NCBI GenBank assembly: GCA_027069385.1
Contig: JALXER010000238.1
Location: 1 to 16,562, forward strand
Origin: Paracoccaceae bacterium
GTDB lineage: Bacteria > Pseudomonadota > Alphaproteobacteria > Rhodobacterales > Rhodobacteraceae
Length of the DNA: 16,562 nucleotides
Reading direction: 5' to 3'
Shown here: piece by piece, positions 1-6,504 of the stretch
Numbering within the stretch: position 1 is the first letter of the stretch
How the letters are laid out: the number at the start of each line of letters is the position of its first letter
Made by a program: the position numbers and the translations under genes
Notes under the pieces: model-generated
Database searches by the model: none
What the model was told of the DNA's origin: nothing
Seen by the model: only the letters and a program-made list of their open reading frames with translations

Positions 1-538
1 CCTGAATATCGGCGGCGTCATAAGCGGCCACATCGACGCTTTGCGTTTCTCGGGTCTGGAAATAGGCATCGACCGAGGCAAACAGCCCCGCCGCATCAAG
101 CCCGCCTGCCGCATCCTGAAGATAGGCCGGAATGACGGCGGCGCTGTTGGCCGCGATGTAGGACTGGAAAAAACCGGCGGTCTGGTCGCGCGACAGGCCC
201 GAGCGCTTGCCCGCGTCAATCAGGCGCATGATCTTTTTGCGCAAATCCTCAATTGCAGCGGTTTCGCTGGTGGTGTCTTCGGGATCCAGCGATGCCAGAG
301 TCTCTATCACGCCCAGCGCCTGTTCTGAATAATGGCTGATGCGGCGCAGATCGGTGTCGGACAACACCGCATCCTGCGTCTGCGCCACCTGAATCGTCAC
401 GATTGACGTAGGGCTGGCGATATCGGACGCAAAAACCAGTTCGGCATTTGCGGTAGTGGCAATGGCACAGGCCACCAGCGTTGCCCCAAGACGGGCAAAG
501 GGGGAAAAATGGTACAATTTACAAACCTCATGATACAT
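1..538 (-). CDS. Exported protein, paralogue of the adjacent LysM-domain protein (C-terminus outside window)
   Basis: I do not recognise a named family. The open minus-strand frame runs off the left edge, so the C-terminus, where a LysM domain would be expected by analogy with the neighbour, is not visible. The protein starts with a signal-peptide-like stretch ending ...CAIATTANA, followed by a mature domain. That domain aligns by eye with the 626-1468 product: shared motifs are DLRR near the start, RLIDAG.RSGLS in the middle, then a Phe-Phe-Gln/Tyr-Phe-Gln segment, LQ(D/N)AAG and AYF.T. The frame opens at ATG 538, which has no good ribosome binding site. A TTG at 517 is preceded by GAGG with 8 nt spacing and gives a cleaner signal peptide, so 517 may be the real start. 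It lies 87 nt downstream of the LysM gene and is probably cotranscribed with it. The role is presumably periplasmic; function is unknown. Confidence 0.75.
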   Translation of the reverse strand, partial: MYHEVCKLYHFSPFARLGATLVACAIATTANAELVFASDIASPTSIVTIQVAQTQDAVLSDTDLRRISHYSEQALGVIETLASLDPEDTTSETAAIEDLRKKIMRLIDAGKRSGLSRDQTAGFFQSYIAANSAAVIPAYLQDAAGGLDAAGLFASVDAYFQTRETQSVDVAAYDAADIQ

Positions 539-625
539 TCACGGTTTTTTATCTATGGAGAAAGCGCAGATATTTCAACCGCATCGGGGCGGTTACAAGC
601 GGTATTCCGCGCCATATTTCGCGAT

Positions 626-1468
626 CTACTCGGTTTTAGGCAGAACTAACGTAACGTCAATTTCAAGAATATTCGGGTCGGTCAGCACGTCCTGATTATT
701 GGCATAGATGTCACGATAGCGCAGGGAATCGCCATAAACCGCGGCGGCAATGCTGGACAGTGAATCCCCCAGTACCGAGGTAATAACCCAGTCGCTGCCG
801 CGCACCCGAACGCGTTCCAGCACGGCGCGCGTCGCCTCGTCGGCATCATCGGGAATAACCGGTCCGGCAACGGTGGGTGCCTCATTAGGGGGCGGGGTGC
901 GGGAAACGGGCGTGCTGTCACCGGCCCCCGGAACCAGCGGTTCGATCTCGGCGGCGGCGCTTTCGATCTGGGCGGCATAGTCGATGTCGCCGGTTTCGGC
1001 CACGGCCTGTTGTGTGGCAAAATACGCAGCAACATTGGAAAACAACAGCTTTGCATCGGCGTCTCCGGCGGCATTTTGCAGCGCCAGCGGGGTATCCTGC
1101 CCGAACACCTGATCTACGGTTGTCTGGAAATAGTTCGCGACGGTATCCTGGGACAGGCCCGAGCGCGCGCCCGCATCGATCAACCGCTGAATGGCCATCC
1201 GGCATTGCCCCATGCCGCCGACATTGGCGCTGCCATCCGCCGCATCGTCCTGCAGGCTAAGAGCGGCCAGTGCATCAACCGCGCGACCGGTGTAAAAATT
1301 CAGGCGGCGCAGGTCCGATTCAGACAGGGCGTCGATCTCGGCTTGTGCAAATCTGAGTGCCGGAGTAGCAGGCCGGATTTCGGCCGAAAATACAACACCA
1401 AAAGCCACTCCCTTTGATGCGGGAAAAATGAAAATCAGTAAAAAAGCGACCTTGTGCACGAAGCGCAT
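626..1468 (-). CDS. Exported protein with C-terminal LysM domain
   Basis: This is a 280-aa protein. An N-terminal hydrophobic segment (about residues 6-22, VAFLLIFIFPAS) acts as a signal peptide or membrane anchor. A helical region of unknown fold spans about 35-165, a Pro-rich linker about 175-215, and a LysM-like domain about 227-279. The LysM call rests on WVITSVLGDSLSSIA, then YGD, then YRDIYANN and the ending ILEIDVTLVLP, which follow the usual GDxLxxIA...Y...L...NP...I..G..L.IP pattern. LysM domains bind N-acetylglucosamine-containing glycans, so the protein probably sits at the peptidoglycan. AAGGA lies 6 nt before the ATG and supports the start. The gene lies between a secreted rhodanese-like gene upstream and a paralogue downstream, all on the same strand. 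The biochemical role of the N-terminal domain is not known to me. Confidence 0.85.
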   Translation of the reverse strand: MRFVHKVAFLLIFIFPASKGVAFGVVFSAEIRPATPALRFAQAEIDALSESDLRRLNFYTGRAVDALAALSLQDDAADGSANVGGMGQCRMAIQRLIDAGARSGLSQDTVANYFQTTVDQVFGQDTPLALQNAAGDADAKLLFSNVAAYFATQQAVAETGDIDYAAQIESAAAEIEPLVPGAGDSTPVSRTPPPNEAPTVAGPVIPDDADEATRAVLERVRVRGSDWVITSVLGDSLSSIAAAVYGDSLRYRDIYANNQDVLTDPNILEIDVTLVLPKTE

Positions 1469-1489
1469 AATAATCCTTCTTTAGCGAAT

Positions 1490-1517
1490 GCCCCCGGCCC
1501 GATTTCGGACCGGAGGC
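1490..1517 (-). other. Intercistronic GC-rich hairpin
   Basis: An imperfect inverted repeat, with arms about 1490-1501 and 1506-1517 around an ATTT loop and two mismatches, sits between the rhodanese stop at 1524 and the LysM ribosome binding site. On the minus strand no T-run follows it. It is therefore more likely an mRNA-stabilising or partial-attenuation hairpin than an intrinsic terminator. Confidence 0.4.
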
Positions 1518-1523
1518 GGTTTG

Positions 1524-2162
1524 TCAGGGCACCACCACGGTTAGCCCGAGCATAAGCCAGTTTTGTATACCACCCCTGTAATAGAGCAGCTTATCAGCCG
1601 GATAGCCAATCGCCAACAGATTTCGGATTGCACGCGGTGATTGATCACACCACGGGCCGTTGCAGAACAGCAGCAATTGCGGCGCATTGGCGAAATCCCA
1701 ACTGCCGTCACCCCTTTGATTGCCGCCAAGCTGGGTCAGCATCGGCCCCAGAAACGGGTTGCTGTCGGACGGGGTAAACAGGTTGAACGGCAGGTTGATT
1801 GCCCCGGGAATAGTGCCGGCGTTGAAAAAGCTGGGTGTGCGCGCGTCAACCAGAAACCCGCTGCCATTGACAACCGAATTTTCAAGGAAATCGAGCAACT
1901 CGATCTCGCCGACGGTTTCGACCCCTTCGCCAGCCGACATCGGATGCACGCAAAATGGCGGGCAGGGGCGTGATGTTTTGGCGAAAGAACTTGGTATAAC
2001 CGCTTCATTATCCTGATTTCTTTCGATAACGATAAACTCGCCATTCAAATCAAGTTCGACAAACGGCGTGTCCGGTGTGATCCAGACATCCTGCGCATTT
2101 ACCCCTGCCGAAAAGCTCAGCAGGCTGGCAAGTGCCGCAACAAAAGTAAGTAATGTTTTCAC
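1524..2162 (-). CDS. Secreted rhodanese-like domain protein
   Basis: A 212-aa protein starting at GTG 2162, chosen because GAGGGAG lies just upstream and the result is a clean signal peptide, VKTLLTFVAALASLLSFSAG, cleaved near VNA|QD. An in-frame ATG 54 nt further up would bury that signal. The C-terminal half is a rhodanese fold: LVDARTPSFF, GAINLPFN, then the catalytic loop FCNGPWCD with Cys167 as likely active-site Cys and a second Cys172, and finally GYPADKLLYYRGG..NW. The N-terminal third contains an extra PCPPFC motif (CxxxC). Rhodanese folds carry sulfur as a persulfide or act as inactive binding domains; export to the periplasm makes a redox or sulfur-oxyanion role plausible. It also resembles exported CxxCW rhodanese-like proteins of PQQ-linked pathways, but no such pathway is visible here. 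It heads the minus-strand run with the LysM genes. Confidence 0.85.
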   Translation of the reverse strand: MKTLLTFVAALASLLSFSAGVNAQDVWITPDTPFVELDLNGEFIVIERNQDNEAVIPSSFAKTSRPCPPFCVHPMSAGEGVETVGEIELLDFLENSVVNGSGFLVDARTPSFFNAGTIPGAINLPFNLFTPSDSNPFLGPMLTQLGGNQRGDGSWDFANAPQLLLFCNGPWCDQSPRAIRNLLAIGYPADKLLYYRGGIQNWLMLGLTVVVP

Positions 2163-2269
2163 GTCGTTTTCTCCCTCATTAAACGTGCGGAAAATCGGTG
2201 ATTCCCCGAAATGCAAACTTCATCTTGTTTCGAGTATTGCAGGGTTTTTTAAAAAAAGCAACGTTTTCA

Positions 2270-2275
2270 ATTATA
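2270..2275 (-). promoter_or_regulatory. Candidate -10 box for the rhodanese-LysM run
   Basis: The minus strand reads a perfect TATAAT in the AT-rich part of the divergent spacer, about 108 nt before the GTG start at 2162. No good -35 box is visible 16-18 nt upstream, so this is a weak prediction. Confidence 0.3.
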
Positions 2276-2433
2276 ACCACCGATAAGTTAAGATATTGGT
2301 TGATCACATTATCTTTACCAAGCCGCCGGAATTGCCCGATTGCCCGCGCCCTGCGGGGATTTGGCAAAAATTGGCTTGCCTTGACCGGTGGCGCGGCGCT
2401 AAGCCGGACAGGAGCAATCAAGGGGAATCGTTG

Positions 2434-3297
2434 ATGCGTTACCATGTCGCAAACAGCCTGTCAGAGGCGGTCGAAATGCTGGCTGCCGAAGCGGGCACGG
2501 CAAAGGTGCTGGCGGGCGGCACCGACCTGCTGGTCCAGATGAAATCGGGCGCGCTTGTGCCGGACCTGCTGGTCGATATCAAGGCGCTGGAGGGGATGCG
2601 CGATATCGTGCCCGAGGGCGGCGGCTATCGAATCGGTGCGGCGGTTTCGGGGGCGCAAATGGGTGAACATGCGGGGCTGCGTGCCCTGTGGCCCGGCGTG
2701 GTCGAGGCAGCAGGGCTGATCGGCTCTACGCAGGTGCAGGGGCGCGCGACGATTGTGGGCAACCTGTGCAACGGGTCTCCGGCGGCGGATAGCGTGCCGG
2801 CCTTGATCGCAGCGGGCGCGATTGCGCGCGTGGTCGGGCCGGACGGGACGCGCGAAATGCGGGTGGCGGATATTCCGGCGGGGCCGGGGCGCACCACCCT
2901 GGAAAAGGCCGATATCGTTGACTCGGTATTTTTGCCTGCGCGGCCTGCCCGTGCAGGGGATGCCTATTTGCGGTTTATTCCGCGCACCGAAATGGATATC
3001 GCCGTGGCTTCGGCGGCGGTTAACCTGACGCTGGATGCGGAGGGGGCTGTTGAAAGTGCGCTTGTGGTGCTGGGGGCGGTCGCGCCCACGGCGATTATGG
3101 CGTATGATGCCGGTACGGCGCTGGTGGGGTCGCGGCTTGAGCCATCGGCGCTTGAGCAATGTGCGGCAGCTTGCAGCGCCGCCTGCAACCCGATTGACGA
3201 CAAGCGCGGCACCGCCGCATTTCGCAGACAGGTTGTCGGGGTGATGGCCAAACGCGCCGCCCGGATTGCCTTTGAACGCGCGGGGGAAAGCCTATGA
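2434..3297 (+). CDS. Molybdenum hydroxylase FAD-binding subunit (CoxM/XDH family)
   Basis: A 287-aa protein, the usual length for the medium subunit of xanthine-dehydrogenase/CO-dehydrogenase-type enzymes. The ATG is preceded by AGGGG at 8 nt spacing; an open frame extends further upstream but without coding character. Family features in order: an N-terminal segment with SLSEAVEML, the FAD-pyrophosphate loop AGGTDLL, DIKAL, then the second FAD motif region ATIVGNLCNGSPAAD, and a C-terminal domain with YLRFIPRTEMDIA, matching the conserved R..MDIA..S region of CO_deh_flav_C. This cytoplasmic subunit relays electrons from the [2Fe-2S] clusters through FAD to the acceptor. Its TGA overlaps the ATG of the next gene (ATGA), which implies translational coupling. 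Together with the two following genes it forms a complete three-subunit enzyme. Confidence 0.93.
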   Translation: MRYHVANSLSEAVEMLAAEAGTAKVLAGGTDLLVQMKSGALVPDLLVDIKALEGMRDIVPEGGGYRIGAAVSGAQMGEHAGLRALWPGVVEAAGLIGSTQVQGRATIVGNLCNGSPAADSVPALIAAGAIARVVGPDGTREMRVADIPAGPGRTTLEKADIVDSVFLPARPARAGDAYLRFIPRTEMDIAVASAAVNLTLDAEGAVESALVVLGAVAPTAIMAYDAGTALVGSRLEPSALEQCAAACSAACNPIDDKRGTAAFRRQVVGVMAKRAARIAFERAGESL

Positions 3298-3773
3298 AAA
3301 AGATCCATGTAAGCCTGACGGTCAACGGCGATGCGGTCGATTATCTGTGTGAACCACAGGAAACCCTGCTCGATGCGCTGCGCGACCATCTGAACCTGAC
3401 CGGCGCCAAAGAGGGCTGCGGCACCGGTGATTGCGGCGCGTGTAGCGTAACGGTGGACGGGCGGTTGATTTCTTCGTGCCTGATGCTGGCCGCCGAGGCC
3501 GGGGGCGTGGCGGTCGAAACGGTCGAGGGCATGGCGAACGGGGCCGAATTGCACCCGTTGCAGCGCCACATTCTGGACGGTGCCGCGCTGCAATGCGGGG
3601 TTTGTACGCCCGGAATTCTGGTGGCGGCCAAGGCGCTGCTGGCGCAAAACCCCGACCCGAGCGAAACCGAAATCCGCTATTGGCTGGCGGGCAACCTGTG
3701 CCGCTGTACCGGCTATGACAAAATCATCCGCGCCGTGCAATCGGCCGCTGCGGAAATGCGGGGGGAAGCATAA
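3294..3773 (+). CDS. Molybdenum hydroxylase [2Fe-2S] subunit (CoxS/XDH family)
   Basis: A 159-aa small subunit of standard length. The N-terminal plant-ferredoxin-type cluster is bound by Cys42, Cys47, Cys50 (CGTGDCGAC) and Cys62. The C-terminal helical cluster domain is bound by Cys101, Cys104 (QCGVCTPG), Cys136 and Cys138 (GNLCRCTGY). All eight cluster ligands are present, and the Gln before Cys101, which contacts the molybdenum cofactor in relatives, is kept. The subunit carries electrons from the Mo centre to FAD. The gene overlaps its upstream neighbour by 4 nt, and its TAA shares bases with the next ATG (TAATG), so the three subunits are almost certainly translated from one message in stoichiometric amounts. 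Confidence 0.96.
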   Translation: MKKIHVSLTVNGDAVDYLCEPQETLLDALRDHLNLTGAKEGCGTGDCGACSVTVDGRLISSCLMLAAEAGGVAVETVEGMANGAELHPLQRHILDGAALQCGVCTPGILVAAKALLAQNPDPSETEIRYWLAGNLCRCTGYDKIIRAVQSAAAEMRGEA

Positions 3774-5992
3774 TGGGTCGCGAATTCAAAATCTTGGGCA
3801 CCACGCCCCCCCGCCCCGACGGGATAGAGAAAATCACCGGCAAGGCGCTGTTTGGCGCTGACCTGAACGTCACCGGCATGTTGCACGGCGCGGTGCTGCG
3901 CAGCCCGCATGCCCATGCGCGGATCGTGTCACTGGATGTTTCGGCGGCGGCGGCCTTGCCGGGCGTCAAGGCGGTGATCACTGCTGACGATTTCGCCGAG
4001 GTCGAAAACGCCGCCAACCGCGACACGTTACACAATTGTATGGCGCATGGGCGGGTGCTCTATGATGGCCACGCGCTGGCAGCCGTTGCCGCTGTCTCCA
4101 AATCGGTGGCCCGCGCGGCGCTGAATCTGATCAGGGTCGAATACGAAACACTGCCCCACGTCACCGATGTTGACGCGGCCATGCAGCCCGGCGCACCGGT
4201 AATCCATCAGGGCAAAAAGCACAAACTGGCGGGCGATGATGTGTCTGACAATGTGGTGGGCTATTACAGTTTTGGCCATGGCGACATAGAGGCAGGCTTT
4301 GCGCAGGCCGACACGGTGCTGGAACGCAGCTTTAAAACCGCCGCCGCCCATCAGGGTTATATCGAACCCAACGCCTGTCTGGCCGATTTCAAGGGCGACA
4401 AGGCCGACCTGTGGGTTTCGACCCAGGGGCACTATCTGGTGCGCGATATCTGCGCCGATATTCTGGGGATGGAGTCCAGCCAGTTGCGGGTGACCGCCGC
4501 CGAAATCGGTGGTGGCTTTGGTGGCAAAACCACGGTGTTTCTGGAACCCGTGGCGCTGGCCCTGTCGCGCAAGGCCGGCAAGCCGGTTAAAATGGTGATG
4601 AGCCGCGAAGAGGTATTCCGCGCCACCGGCCCGACCATGTCGTCAAGCATGGACGTGAAAATCGGCATGACGGCGGATGGACGCATTACCGCGGCCCATG
4701 CACGCCTGCGCTATCAGGGCGGTGCCTTTCCCTATGCCATGGTGATGATGGGCGCCATGAGCGCCTTTGCCGCCTATGATCTGGACCATGTGCAGGCCGA
4801 GGGCTGGGACGTGATGACCAACCGGCCCAAGATGATTTCGTACCGCGCACCCGGCGCGCCGATGGCGATTTACGCGGTCGAGGCCGTGCTGGACGAGCTG
4901 TGCCAGAAACTGGATCTGGACCCGCTGGAGGTACGCTTGCTGAACGCGGCCGACGAGGGCACCAAGTCGTCCTATGGCCCGACCTTCAAGGCGATTGGCC
5001 TAAAGGCCTGTCTGAAGGCAGCCCAAGCCCACCCGCATTATTCGGCCCCGCTTGGCCCAAATCAGGGGCGCGGCGTTTCGGCGGGGTTCTGGTTTAACTT
5101 TGGCGGGCAGGTCTCTGTTTCTATGGCAATAACGCCCGATGGCACGGTCAATCTGACCGAAGGCAACCCCGATATCGGCGGCTCTCGCGCGTCGGTTTCG
5201 ATGATGGCCGCCGAGGAACTGGGCATTCCGTTCGAGCAGGTCAACACGGTGATCGGCGATACCGGCGCGATCGGGTTCAGTGATACTACCGATGGCAGCC
5301 GCGTGACCTTTACCGTGGGGATTGCCACGATCAAGGCGGCCAAGGCGGTCAAGGCTGAATGCTGCAAACGGGTGGCGAAGATCTGGGAGATCGATGCGGA
5401 CGCGGTCGAATGGATCGATGGCGCGGTGCACCCTACCGGCCATAACGCGGGCGATTTCCCGCCGATGTCGCTGGCCGAGATTGCCGCCATGGCGGGCCGC
5501 ACCGGCGGGCCGATTGCGGGCCACTTTGAGGGCGCGCCCGACAAGGCCGGCGTCAGCTTTGGCGTGCATATTGTTGATACGCAGGTTGACCCCGAAACCG
5601 GCTTTACCAAAATCCTGCGTTATACCGCGTTTCAGGACGCGGGCAAGGCGATCCACCCCGATTACGTCGAAGGCCAGATGCAGGGCGGCGCGGTGCAGGG
5701 CATCGGCTGGGCGCTGAACGAGGAATATATCTATGGCGAGGACGGGGTGCTGCAAAACGCGGGGTTTCTGGACTATCGCATCCCCGTGGCCTCGGACCTG
5801 CCGATGATCGACACGGTGATTATCGAGGTGCCCAACCCCGGCCACCCGTTCGGGGTGCGCGGTGTGGGCGAAACCGCGATTGTGCCGCCGCTGGCGGCGA
5901 TATCAAACGCAGTGGCACGGGCTGCCGGCGTGCGCCTGTACGCGCTGCCCATGTCTCCGCCGCGGATTCTGGCCGCGATGGACCATGGCTGA
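3773..5992 (+). CDS. Molybdopterin-binding catalytic subunit of xanthine-dehydrogenase-family hydroxylase
   Basis: A 739-aa large subunit. The N-terminus carries the Ald_Xan_dh_C hammerhead region (RPDGIEKITGKALFGADL, then HAHARI). The Mo-cofactor domains follow, with GGGFGGK at residues 246-252, the active-site loop YRAPGAP at 357-363, and GVGETA near the C-terminus with Glu700 as the likely catalytic base. Enzymes of this family hydroxylate N-heterocycles, aldehydes or related carbons with water-derived oxygen. The loop is neither the AYxCSFR of form I CO dehydrogenase nor AYRGAGR of form II, so a CO dehydrogenase call is not supported; the substrate cannot be read from sequence. The subunit is cytoplasmic with no signal peptide. 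A MoaD-like gene overlaps its 3' end by 8 nt. Assembly would need the general Mo-cofactor pathway and a sulfuration chaperone, neither of which is in this window. Confidence 0.94.
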   Translation: MGREFKILGTTPPRPDGIEKITGKALFGADLNVTGMLHGAVLRSPHAHARIVSLDVSAAAALPGVKAVITADDFAEVENAANRDTLHNCMAHGRVLYDGHALAAVAAVSKSVARAALNLIRVEYETLPHVTDVDAAMQPGAPVIHQGKKHKLAGDDVSDNVVGYYSFGHGDIEAGFAQADTVLERSFKTAAAHQGYIEPNACLADFKGDKADLWVSTQGHYLVRDICADILGMESSQLRVTAAEIGGGFGGKTTVFLEPVALALSRKAGKPVKMVMSREEVFRATGPTMSSSMDVKIGMTADGRITAAHARLRYQGGAFPYAMVMMGAMSAFAAYDLDHVQAEGWDVMTNRPKMISYRAPGAPMAIYAVEAVLDELCQKLDLDPLEVRLLNAADEGTKSSYGPTFKAIGLKACLKAAQAHPHYSAPLGPNQGRGVSAGFWFNFGGQVSVSMAITPDGTVNLTEGNPDIGGSRASVSMMAAEELGIPFEQVNTVIGDTGAIGFSDTTDGSRVTFTVGIATIKAAKAVKAECCKRVAKIWEIDADAVEWIDGAVHPTGHNAGDFPPMSLAEIAAMAGRTGGPIAGHFEGAPDKAGVSFGVHIVDTQVDPETGFTKILRYTAFQDAGKAIHPDYVEGQMQGGAVQGIGWALNEEYIYGEDGVLQNAGFLDYRIPVASDLPMIDTVIIEVPNPGHPFGVRGVGETAIVPPLAAISNAVARAAGVRLYALPMSPPRILAAMDHG

Positions 5993-6230
5993 CGTCACCA
6001 TCTGGGGGTCGCTGCGTCGTTATACCGACGGCGCGGAAACGGTCGAGGTTGCCGCCTCGACCAGCCGCGAATTGCTGGAGGCGCTGGTTGCGGCGTATCC
6101 CGGGCTGGCCGACCAGGTGGCGGCGGGCGTGTCGCTGTCGATTGACGGCGAAGTCTATAAAGACGCGTGGTTCACCCCGATCAACCCCGACTCCGAAGTC
6201 ATCCTGATGCCGCTTATGGTCGGCGGCTAG
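5985..6230 (+). CDS. MoaD/ThiS-like small sulfur-carrier-type protein
   Basis: An 81-aa protein with a beta-grasp-like pattern: VTIWGSLRRYTDG, a central helix SRELLEALVAAYPGLADQV, then VSLSIDGEVYKDAW, INPDSEVILMPLMVGG. It ends exactly in Gly-Gly, the hallmark of MoaD, ThiS and related ubiquitin-like sulfur carriers, which are adenylated and thiocarboxylated at that tail. Length fits MoaD (about 80 aa). The start ATG lies inside the 3' end of the molybdenum subunit gene in another frame, so it is translationally coupled to the hydroxylase. The family and location suggest a role in supplying or modifying the molybdenum cofactor for this enzyme, but that role is inferred. No MoaE, MoeB or XdhC gene is adjacent. 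Confidence 0.85.
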   Translation: MADVTIWGSLRRYTDGAETVEVAASTSRELLEALVAAYPGLADQVAAGVSLSIDGEVYKDAWFTPINPDSEVILMPLMVGG

Positions 6231-6246
6231 GGCCTCCGGTCTCTTC

Positions 6247-6336
6247 GGGGAGCCGCAAGCGGCCCCCCTCATCAACCGGGCATGGGGCAAGCCCCATGCG
6301 GGGGCGTTCACGCCCCCCTTGCCCGTAAACGGGCAA
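6247..6336. repeat. Run of four consecutive GC-rich palindromes
   Basis: Four inverted repeats stand nearly head to tail, just downstream of the MoaD-like stop. They are 6247-6268 (GGGG-A-GCCGC/GCGGC-C-CCCC), 6280-6299 (GCATGGGGC/GCCCCATGC), 6300-6317 (GGGGGCG, TTCA loop, CGCCCCC) and 6319-6336 (TTGCCCGT/ACGGGCAA). Central loops are 2-4 nt. No T-run follows any of them. They could end transcription of the upstream operon in a factor-assisted way, protect its 3' end, or be a REP-like repeat. Confidence 0.6.
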
Positions 6337-6369
6337 TTCCCCCCTGAGAGTATTTATAGAAGAATGAAG
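6337..6369 (+). other. AT-rich motif between palindrome clusters
   Basis: A C-run is followed by GAGAGTATTTATAGAAGAATG between two palindrome clusters. I have an impression, not a verified match, that a similar GAGTATTT...AAGAAG tract recurs in intergenic regions of Rhodobacteraceae. It does not look like a promoter I can name. Confidence 0.25.
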
Positions 6370-6400
6370 TCTTTATCGCCTCACGCATGTGACCGGGGTA

Positions 6401-6437
6401 CGGGGGCTGGCCCCCGGGGCCGACCGCAGGTCGGCCC
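6401..6437. repeat. Two adjoining GC-rich palindromes
   Basis: CGGGGGC/GCCCCCG (6401-6416) is followed directly by GGGCCGACC-GCA-GGTCGGCCC (6417-6437, a perfect 9-bp stem). The second overlaps the beginning of the duplicated module at 6433-6489. Such strong stems between convergent genes can block transcription from both sides. Confidence 0.5.
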
Positions 6438-6489
6438 GGCCCAAACGGAAGCCGTGTTTGCGTAAGCAAACGCGGCTGGAGTGCGGGAG
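6433..6489. repeat. Palindromic module, copy 1
   Basis: The plus strand reads the 13-mer GGCCCGGCCCAAA (6433-6445), one base, GGAAG, a 12-bp stem AGCCGTGTTTGC/GCAAACGCGGCT with GTAA loop (6450-6477), and TGCGGGAG (6482-6489). The same ordered blocks recur at 10656-10715 around a different hairpin core. Both copies end just past the stop codon of a minus-strand gene and lie between convergent genes. Confidence 0.55.
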
Positions 6490-6504
6490 TACCTCGTTTG
6501 CAGG

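Noticed and set aside
2296..2433. Upstream in-frame extension of the FAD subunit gene.
   Set aside because: The ATG at 2434 has a proper AGGGG, and family proteins begin with the equivalent of MRYHVANSLSEA.
2461..3159. Long open frames antisense to the FAD subunit gene, and similar ones opposite the large subunit (5000-5845) and other genes.
   Set aside because: They are Arg/His/Gly-rich, lack ribosome binding sites and family motifs, and mirror GC-rich real genes; they are shadows.
3773..5992. Annotation of the large subunit as aerobic CO dehydrogenase (coxL).
   Set aside because: The active-site loop is YRAPGAP, lacking the AYxCSFR signature of form I and the AYRGAGR of form II.
1524..6230. 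Idea that the rhodanese supplies sulfur to the MoaD-like protein, as the rhodanese domain of MOCS3 does for MOCS2A.
   Set aside because: The rhodanese has a clear signal peptide and should be periplasmic, while the MoaD-like protein is cytoplasmic; the genes are also divergent.
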